Shown here in pieces: positions 35,801 to 42,204 of a stretch of 42,204 bases of DNA. The position numbers and the translations under genes are program-made. The DNA is taken from contig JASGME010000008.1 of NCBI GenBank assembly GCA_030156615.1, positions 1 to 42,204 on the forward strand, read 5' to 3'. Positions within the stretch are counted from its first letter, which is position 1, and each line of letters starts with the position of its first letter. The notes below the pieces were generated by a model, which did not search any database, was not told the origin of the DNA, and saw nothing but the letters and a program-made list of their open reading frames with translations. This stretch comes from Candidatus Woesearchaeota archaeon (GTDB taxonomy: Archaea; Nanobdellota; Nanobdellia; Woesearchaeales; UBA119).

Positions 35801-35973
35801 GATTTATTCCAGGCAGTGCCGAGATGAATAGTTCCTGTTGTATAAGGAGGACCATCTAAAAAATAGAACTTTTGTTTTTCTTTCCCCTTTTCCTTGGCCT
35901 TTTTGTATATCTCTTTTTTTTGCCAGTACTCAGAGATTTCTTTTTGGATTTCAGTTGGCTTGTATCGGGACAT
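32818..35973 (-). CDS. ileS: Isoleucyl-tRNA synthetase
   Basis: HIGH-like [42 protein letters not shown]; KMSKS in [38 protein letters not shown]. Confidence 0.97.
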   Translation of the reverse strand: [1051 protein letters not shown]

Positions 35974-36021
35974 TTTGAGAAAGAAGAACAGAAGTCTTTA
36001 TAAAAGTTTTTGTAAAAAGAA

Positions 36022-36576
36022 TTATTTCAACACATCATACAACTCCTTGTTTAGAACAATCTTGTTTATTTTTCCCAGTTTCTCTTTATGAATAATTCCC
36101 TTTTGCTCAAGGTTAAGAAGAATTCTGTGAGTTTTGACCTTATTAAGGCTTGGCAAATGAGACAATTCGTATTGCTGCACAGATCCTCCTTTTTCAAGAA
36201 GAGTTTCAATCACTTTTCTTTCTTCTGGCTTAAGAAAATTAAGAATGATCTTAGCATTATTTTTTAACGAATGTTCCTTCTGAATTAATTTATCTGAAAG
36301 AATGTAATAAACAAGAATTCCAATAAATAGTCCTACAAATGCAATGAAAGGCAAGAGATGGTAGCTATGAAATTTTACCTCTGTAGCTCTTCGTTGCTCC
36401 ATTAAACTAATAATTTCTTCAACAGAAAGATTTTCAAGGTCTTCAGGATTCAGCCTGGATTCCTTTCTAATGTCATGGCGATAATCAAAATACAAGCTGA
36501 TAGATATTATCAATAATATGAAGGAGATTGTGATTCCTATTCCAATGATTATTTTTCTGTCTTTGTTCATTGCCAT
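36022..36576 (-). CDS. Membrane-anchored winged-helix transcriptional regulator
   Basis: Two TM segments then FLKPEERKVIETLLEKGGSVQQYELSHLPSLNKVKTHRILLNLEQKGIIHKEKLGKINKIVLNKELYDVL. Confidence 0.8.
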   Translation of the reverse strand: MAMNKDRKIIIGIGITISFILLIISISLYFDYRHDIRKESRLNPEDLENLSVEEIISLMEQRRATEVKFHSYHLLPFIAFVGLFIGILVYYILSDKLIQKEHSLKNNAKIILNFLKPEERKVIETLLEKGGSVQQYELSHLPSLNKVKTHRILLNLEQKGIIHKEKLGKINKIVLNKELYDVLK

Positions 36577-36588
36577 TGTTCATGAACA
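36577..36588. promoter_or_regulatory. Palindrome abutting the start codon of the wHTH regulator
   Basis: TGTTCATGAACA (perfect 12-bp) directly before the ATG; TATA-like sequence at ~36600-36610 on the minus strand. Confidence 0.55.
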
Positions 36589-36618
36589 TATTGGAAAGGA
36601 TATATAAAAATTTCTATG

Positions 36619-36688
36619 GTTTCCTTGTTTTGAAACTGAGTTTCATAATTTATTCCAATAGTTTCAACAAGTAATATGTATGGTTTCA
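36619..36688. promoter_or_regulatory. Phased GTTTC(A/C) direct-repeat array
   Basis: GTTTCC at 36619, GTTTCA at 36640, 36661 and 36683 (spacing 21, 21, 22 bp), with a TGAAACTGAGTTTCA palindrome at 36631-36645. Confidence 0.55.
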
Positions 36689-36739
36689 TTCTATGATACT
36701 TCTGGTTGGAACAAAAAAGATTTCAACCGGAGGTAAAAA

Positions 36740-37150
36740 ATGAAAAAAACAAGAATATTTGGGATACTGGCAATCCTTGTTGTTGGATTATTTGCAACAG
36801 CGGGTATTGCTAGTGCATACAGAGGGGATCCGTCTGTGAATGGCCCATACTGTAGCGAAGAAAGACATGAAGCAATGCAGAATGCATTTGAGTCAGAAGA
36901 CTACGATGCCTGGTATGCTCTGATGACAGAAGATGGAAGGCATCCAAGAGTTGTAGATTTGGTAAGTGAAGAGAATTTTGCAATATTTGCCCAAGCCCAT
37001 GAAGCCTTGAAAAATGGAGATTATGAAAAAGCAGCAGAGCTAAAAGCAGAGATCGGCTTAAACAGCGGCAATGGTCCAAAGGATGGATCTGGTTATGGCA
37101 AGGCATTTGGAAGGGTCAATGGACAGAATTCCGGATTAAGACAGATGTAA
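36740..37150 (+). CDS. Small secreted protein with cleavable-type signal peptide
   Basis: MKKTRIFGILAILVVGLFATAGIASAYRGDPSVNGPYCSEERHEAMQNAFESEDYDAWYALM...; SD GGAGG upstream. Confidence 0.75.
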   Translation: MKKTRIFGILAILVVGLFATAGIASAYRGDPSVNGPYCSEERHEAMQNAFESEDYDAWYALMTEDGRHPRVVDLVSEENFAIFAQAHEALKNGDYEKAAELKAEIGLNSGNGPKDGSGYGKAFGRVNGQNSGLRQM

Positions 37151-37155
37151 GAAAA

Positions 37156-37186
37156 AATTTTTTTATTTTTTTTATTTTTTTATTTT
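37156..37186 (+). terminator. Poly-T intergenic terminator
   Basis: aaatttttttattttttttatttttttatttt right after the 37150 stop. Confidence 0.6.
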
Positions 37187-37202
37187 AACAAAGGAGGTTA
37201 AA

Positions 37203-37403
37203 ATGGCATACGGACATGGAATGATATATATGATTATTGCACAGGTAATATTTTTTATAGTTACAATTAGCTTGATGATATGGTTTATTAGAAATTCAAA
37301 TCAGAAAGTTATTGATCCGAAGGAGATCCTTGACAGGAGATTAGCATCTGGTGATATTGATAAGAAGGAATATAATTCATTGTTGAAACTGATGAATCGT
37401 TAG
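37203..37403 (+). CDS. Small TM protein with SHOCT domain
   Basis: Single TM, then DPKEILDRRLASGDIDKKEYNSLLKLMNR (SHOCT pattern); SD GGAGG upstream. Confidence 0.85.
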   Translation: MAYGHGMIYMIIAQVIFFIVTISLMIWFIRNSNQKVIDPKEILDRRLASGDIDKKEYNSLLKLMNR

Positions 37404-37458
37404 AAAGAAATGAATACAGAATTAGAAAAAAGACTTTATTATTTAAATCAACTTATCT

Positions 37459-38151
37459 TCATTCCTGATGCAATATCTCTTTGGTTTTCTTAATGACTAA
37501 ATGAACTTTTCTCAAATCATTAAATTTTTCAAAAACAATCGGAACATTAAAAGTTCTAAAATAAGAATGCGTTTCTTCTCCATTTTTCAAAAAAGCATTT
37601 ACATCATCTAATTCAGCATGAAGCTCAGATAAATTCCCTAAATCATCGGAGATTTCTTTCATCTGCTCAATGGTTAAGTTTTTTGCATGTCCGGGGTCTA
37701 ATGCAAGTTTCAAATTTTTATGATTCTCAAAAGTATTTTTTAGATTCTCTAAACAGAAGATCTCAGAAAATTCTGGTTTAATATTTTCTAATGCAAATGG
37801 AAAATCTGTTTCATCTAAAATTGAAAGGTCTTCAACTAAGTCTGGATGAACAATAATATATTTGGCATTCAATTGTTTAGCTAATTTAACCAATTTTTTT
37901 ATTTCTTCTCTCCCGAGTTTGCACAGATTGTAACCTTCATTAACAAAGAATGGAGAATGAATTATTACTTCTTTAGATGATAAAAATTCCTTATTCTCTT
38001 CACTAACAGGAATATCTAACATAAATAATCTTGAAAGCAGGATTTCCACTATTTCAACATTCCATCTGGAGATGTGGCTTATACTTCTATTAATCTCTTC
38101 TTCCTCGTAAAATTTATAGAAGATTCCCGTTGAAATTCCTATTTTGTTCAT
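37459..38151 (-). CDS. TIM-barrel protein (AP endonuclease family 2 / xylose isomerase-like)
   Basis: IGISTGIFYKFYE...EVIIHSPFFVNEGYNL...AKYIIVHPDL...FALENIKPEFSE...KLALDPGHAKNL...LHAELDDVN. Confidence 0.75.
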   Translation of the reverse strand: MNKIGISTGIFYKFYEEEEINRSISHISRWNVEIVEILLSRLFMLDIPVSEENKEFLSSKEVIIHSPFFVNEGYNLCKLGREEIKKLVKLAKQLNAKYIIVHPDLVEDLSILDETDFPFALENIKPEFSEIFCLENLKNTFENHKNLKLALDPGHAKNLTIEQMKEISDDLGNLSELHAELDDVNAFLKNGEETHSYFRTFNVPIVFEKFNDLRKVHLVIKKTKEILHQE

Positions 38152-38171
38152 TTTAATTCTTTTATCATGAA

Positions 38172-40616
38172 TCAGTAATATTTTTTCAAAAGATTATAAA
38201 ATTCTTCAACATTTGGAATATTCTTAATAACTAATTCAGAACTAAAGCCTCCAATGGTGTTTACTTTAATAGTTCCATTCCTGAACATCTTGTTAAATAC
38301 TCCATAATGGTAAGCAAGATGATCTATCTTGTTGAATACAACAGACTTCTGTTTTTTGTATAATATTCCTGACTTTGCAACGACCCTATAGGGTTGTATT
38401 AAATACGATTTAACTTTTACAGACCAAATGACTAAAAGAGCAATTATTGCTATGATTGCAATAACAACAACTGGAAAGAAGATTATTGCCGGAATTGCAA
38501 ACAAACATAAAATGAGCAAGCCTGCTAAAGAGTTTGCTAAATCAGGCTTTGATACTAAAATTGATTTTTGAACATAGCTTTGAATGTTTTGTTCCATCTG
38601 TTTTATTTGCTTGGCGGTTGGTCTTATGTAGAATATCATATCAATTAATTCATCTTTTGTATCTATATTTTCTATATAATTAATTTTAAAAAAATTTTGA
38701 CGTAATATCCTATAAAGATCTAAAATGCTTAATGAGCTTCTGTCATCTTGAACAAGTTGCTCTCCAGCGACATTAAATTTAATTGTGCCGAATTTGGAAA
38801 ATGGGTATTTTACTATAGTTATATCTTTTATATTATCATATAAAGCAAAAGAGTGTTCAACAAAGAAGATTCCTTTTCTAAGATAGATAAAATCTTTGTA
38901 AAAAGTTAGTTTTGATCTATTGTAATAAACTGATTTGTAAATTGCTATTATTACATACAATAATACGATGATTCCGATTGGAATCAAAAACAATTTAGTA
39001 TAAAGAAGTGAACCAATAACAGATCCTAAGAGAACAAAAAGGGATAAAATTGTAAAGAGAAAGGACGATTTAAACATCTCAGAGACCTTAAATTTGGAAT
39101 TCATATTGTAAAGTACTTCCTGATTTCTCATTCCAAATCTTTCTAAAATAAAATCATAAAGCTCAGGGGTTTTCTTAATATTTTTGAACTTGATATTTCC
39201 ATTAGTTCCGATTGACCAGAAATTGATGCTGCAGGTATTGAACCAGTTATCAATAAAGTTCTCTTCAAAAACAACTGCCATGATTTTGTCATCAGAAAAT
39301 TCAATGTTTCTTCTAGACAAGAATGTATATCTTTTTTCAACACTATTGCTTTTTACTAAATACCTTGTTGCCATCATCCTTATAAACCTGCGAACTAAAA
39401 AGAATATCCCAAGAATCACAAAAGGAATTAAAGGAAAGATAAAGAAAAGAAGTAAAAAGCCTCCAAACATGATGAATAAAATGGCAAAGACAAGAATAAG
39501 CAAAGTAATGAGGAAAACCAAAGGAACAAGAGTCCTGGCTTTATCCATTCTGTATTCTGCCAGAATGTCATTATCAGTAGGTTGAGCTTTGTAAGATGAT
39601 TGCGATCGAACCTTTTCTTTTAATACAGCTTTTTTTTGTTTTTCTTCTCTAACAAGAGAATCTGATTTTGATATCAATCTGTCAATATTTTCTACTAATT
39701 TTGGACCATTTTTAAGATTTTTGAAATGAATCTCCTGTCCAGAACCCTGACAACTGATTCTTATATCATGAAGACCAAAAATCCTTTCAATAAATGTTTG
39801 AGTTAATGTTGAATCAGATAGATTTTCTATTGGAACAAAAGAGTAATTTTTTGATAAAAAGCCCTCGTTGTATGTAATTGTGTCTGAATAAAGATTATAG
39901 ACTCTGTTCTTTAAGTCCAAGAAATTAAAAATCGCAAATAAAAATAATCCCAACAGGATCAAGACTCCAACTGCGATAATTGAAACAATGTGTGAATAAA
40001 AGAAATCAGAATATTCTACCAAGTTTGCAATTGATGCAAGGGCTATTAAAAAAATAAGAAACAATACAGATCCAAAGTTTTTTAATACTTCAAAGATGAT
40101 TCCAAGAGTAGCTGGGCTCTCTTGTTCAATAAGCTTTGATTTGGTGAGCTTAAATCCATTATGTCTCATCAATCTCTCAATAAACTCATAGACTTCTTTT
40201 GGATTATCTAATGACAATAAAGAAATTTCTGTAATGCCTGTGCCAGCTGATTCAATTCTAATATCTCCAGTGTGAAATAATTTATTCTCTAAAAAAGGCA
40301 GACTCAATGTTACATGGGTAATATTTCTAACTATTAACTCAACCTCATGGTCAAAAAATATTCCTCCAGATTTGCGAATGATTTTATTGGGAAGAAAGAT
40401 GTATTTTTCTTTTTTATATTGAACAGAAAGAGAGATATATGAAAAGATTTCCAAAAAGATAAAAGCAATTACAAAGTATAAATAATGAACAGGGAAAAAA
40501 TGGTTTGTTACAAAATAGAGTATTATAAAGAGTATTAAGAAGAAGATGAATCTTTTAGCGAACATAAATGTTACAAATGCTCTTTTGTTTGGCTTTAATT
40601 CATAACTTTCAGGCAT
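38172..40616 (-). CDS. Multi-repeat bPH2 (YdbT-like, DUF304) membrane protein
   Basis: 814 aa with about five successive TM-pair + PH-like units, e.g. KYIFLPNKIIRKSGGIFFDHEVELIVRNITHV; NLYSDTITYNEGFLSKNYSFVPIENLSDS; LTFYKDFIYLRKGIFFVEHSFALYDNIKDI; YRVVAKSGILYKKQKSVVFNKIDHL. Confidence 0.82.
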   Translation of the reverse strand: MPESYELKPNKRAFVTFMFAKRFIFFLILFIILYFVTNHFFPVHYLYFVIAFIFLEIFSYISLSVQYKKEKYIFLPNKIIRKSGGIFFDHEVELIVRNITHVTLSLPFLENKLFHTGDIRIESAGTGITEISLLSLDNPKEVYEFIERLMRHNGFKLTKSKLIEQESPATLGIIFEVLKNFGSVLFLIFLIALASIANLVEYSDFFYSHIVSIIAVGVLILLGLFLFAIFNFLDLKNRVYNLYSDTITYNEGFLSKNYSFVPIENLSDSTLTQTFIERIFGLHDIRISCQGSGQEIHFKNLKNGPKLVENIDRLISKSDSLVREEKQKKAVLKEKVRSQSSYKAQPTDNDILAEYRMDKARTLVPLVFLITLLILVFAILFIMFGGFLLLFFIFPLIPFVILGIFFLVRRFIRMMATRYLVKSNSVEKRYTFLSRRNIEFSDDKIMAVVFEENFIDNWFNTCSINFWSIGTNGNIKFKNIKKTPELYDFILERFGMRNQEVLYNMNSKFKVSEMFKSSFLFTILSLFVLLGSVIGSLLYTKLFLIPIGIIVLLYVIIAIYKSVYYNRSKLTFYKDFIYLRKGIFFVEHSFALYDNIKDITIVKYPFSKFGTIKFNVAGEQLVQDDRSSLSILDLYRILRQNFFKINYIENIDTKDELIDMIFYIRPTAKQIKQMEQNIQSYVQKSILVSKPDLANSLAGLLILCLFAIPAIIFFPVVVIAIIAIIALLVIWSVKVKSYLIQPYRVVAKSGILYKKQKSVVFNKIDHLAYHYGVFNKMFRNGTIKVNTIGGFSSELVIKNIPNVEEFYNLLKKYY

Positions 40617-40679
40617 ACTTGATTTTAAACAATCTGTTATTTAAAGGTTATTATTAAAATGTTGAAAGAATCATCTTTC

Positions 40680-42161
40680 TTAAAACTTTCCGATGATGTA
40701 ATTATTAAGGGTTCTGCCTTTCTTGGCTTCTTTCTCTTCCATCTCTGAATAGCTGAAATAAGCTAAATCAGGAAATTGGATTAAAAAGTAATTCATTAGG
40801 ATGTATTCAAGCTCTAGTTCGTTAAGTTTTCTTAGTTTTTTGCTGTAAACAAAACTGCCATCTTTTGATGTTGTGATTGAAGGACTTATGATAAAGGTGC
40901 GGTAACGCAGAACATTTGATATCTGTGTCAAGGTTGAAGAAGGAATAGGAAATACTGTATCGTTGATTACATCATTTGAAAACAAGGGATGCCTTTTGCA
41001 TCTTTCTTTAGCTTTTTCATTGAGTTTTCTTGCAATTGTATGATACAATGCTATCTGAGAGCTGTCAACTATTTTGCAAAGACTTCTTTTTGGGTTCTTG
41101 CTACGACTTTGGATGCTTTTATCATAGAGATAGATAGGAGAGGTGCTTTCTCCGTTGAAATTACGCCAAAAGGAATAAGAAATATTTTTATTGAGCTCGT
41201 TTAAGTCTGCTAGTTCATCTGGTTTTAGATTGCAATAGCTCTTTAAAACTGGCAGAGAATCTAGGCTAACATTATAAACTAAATCGTCTAAATTTTTTGA
41301 TTTTAATTTGTAGTAGTATTCCTTTGATGGAACCTTACCTGTTATAGTATTATTGTATGCCTTAATGCCTTTTGAGTGCAGTTCTATCTTTTCAGAGAGA
41401 TAGGGATGAGAGGCAATGGCAAGGCCTTGCTCGCTCTGCGTCAAATATGTCCTAAAATAATTTCCCTTATGGCCTTTAACCTTGAAGCCTAAGAAGAGCT
41501 TGCCTTTCTTTCTTTGATCTTTTGCGTATTCAAGCGCTGATCTGTAAAGCCTTGAAGGCGATAGTTCTTCTTTAAGAGAAAACCATGATGTTAAAGATTC
41601 AGGCAATTCCCTTTCATGGAGGGGCTCTGATGAAGATTCATTAATTTTCTCTATAACACCTTTTGAATATAATTTTAGAGTTGTAAATGGATTGCGGATT
41701 GATTCTTTGTAATCTATTTTTGATTTTTGTTTGAATCCTAAAGAAGGCATTAGCATTCTTGCAATTTCCTTTAATGAATCCTCTGAAGCAAGGGATGCTA
41801 CCTGATACGATAAAGGGATTTCGTCATCTTCAGCTTGGATGTTTTCTATGCTTTTATTTGCTAATGTCTGGGCAACCTTTCTTTCAAGATCTTCAGATGT
41901 TATATCAGGATCATGATAAAGGATATTATTCAGAGGATATGGGAATGCATATGACTCTGGAAGGATTTTTATCTCTCTTCCTTCAAGGATTTCGCTTGGT
42001 GAAGAGATTTCTTTTATTATGCCTAATGCTTTCATCTCTTCAATGCTTTTCTTACTAAGTTTTTCAAAAGAATATCCTTTATTTTTTGAATAAGAAAGGA
42101 TAAGTTTGGATAAAGATGGGGATGTGCTTTGAGCAAGGATTGTTTTGCTGTTTATTAGCAT
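40680..42161 (-). CDS. Hypothetical protein, 493 aa, no recognisable family
   Basis: Long ORF with typical coding composition; TATA-like TTTTAAAC on the minus strand ~28 nt upstream of the ATG; no motif recognised. Confidence 0.65.
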   Translation of the reverse strand: MLINSKTILAQSTSPSLSKLILSYSKNKGYSFEKLSKKSIEEMKALGIIKEISSPSEILEGREIKILPESYAFPYPLNNILYHDPDITSEDLERKVAQTLANKSIENIQAEDDEIPLSYQVASLASEDSLKEIARMLMPSLGFKQKSKIDYKESIRNPFTTLKLYSKGVIEKINESSSEPLHERELPESLTSWFSLKEELSPSRLYRSALEYAKDQRKKGKLFLGFKVKGHKGNYFRTYLTQSEQGLAIASHPYLSEKIELHSKGIKAYNNTITGKVPSKEYYYKLKSKNLDDLVYNVSLDSLPVLKSYCNLKPDELADLNELNKNISYSFWRNFNGESTSPIYLYDKSIQSRSKNPKRSLCKIVDSSQIALYHTIARKLNEKAKERCKRHPLFSNDVINDTVFPIPSSTLTQISNVLRYRTFIISPSITTSKDGSFVYSKKLRKLNELELEYILMNYFLIQFPDLAYFSYSEMEEKEAKKGRTLNNYIIGKF

Positions 42162-42204
42162 TTTTTTATATGAGCTTGCTGAGTTTAAAAGGATTTATTG
42201 CTTT

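Noticed and set aside
39184-39585. Plus-strand ORF antisense to the multi-PH gene
   Set aside because: Mirror ORF of a well-supported coding frame; no independent start signals seen.
1-42204. Mobile element or prophage
   Set aside because: No transposase, integrase or terminal repeats were recognised; synteny looks chromosomal.

Overview
A 42.2-kb, AT-rich archaeal chromosomal segment. Gene content and the many short membrane-anchored proteins suggest a DPANN lineage, possibly Woesearchaeota/Pacearchaeota-like, but this is inference only. The informational backbone covers most of the window: S13-S4-S11-RpoD-tRNA-Leu(GAG)-L18e-L13-S9-RpoN, a Zn-ribbon protein, EF-1beta, Trm1, aIF5B/IF-2, a NIP7-like PUA protein, S7, NAC, Sec61beta, RNase P RNA (minus strand, absent from the ORF track), RPA, RadA, S2, RadB and IleRS. 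Accessory content includes two back-to-back divergent toxin-antitoxin loci (one with a frameshifted RelE-like toxin), a third wHTH/RelE-like TA pair, a CcdA-like/thioredoxin-lipoprotein redox pair, a flippase joined to an ArmA/FmrO-like 16S rRNA methyltransferase homolog, the complete AmmeMemoRadiSam trio, and a multi-PH-domain membrane protein. The best candidate for an undescribed system is the six-gene plus-strand block at 20.9-27.7 kb. It encodes four consecutive pilin-like (class III signal-like) single-pass proteins, a polytopic membrane protein with a large exterior domain, and a membrane-anchored protein with three internal beta-sandwich-like repeats. Several palindromic or phased-repeat regulatory regions and a possible switch-like S2 leader are also reported. 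All calls come from reading the sequence; no database search was run.
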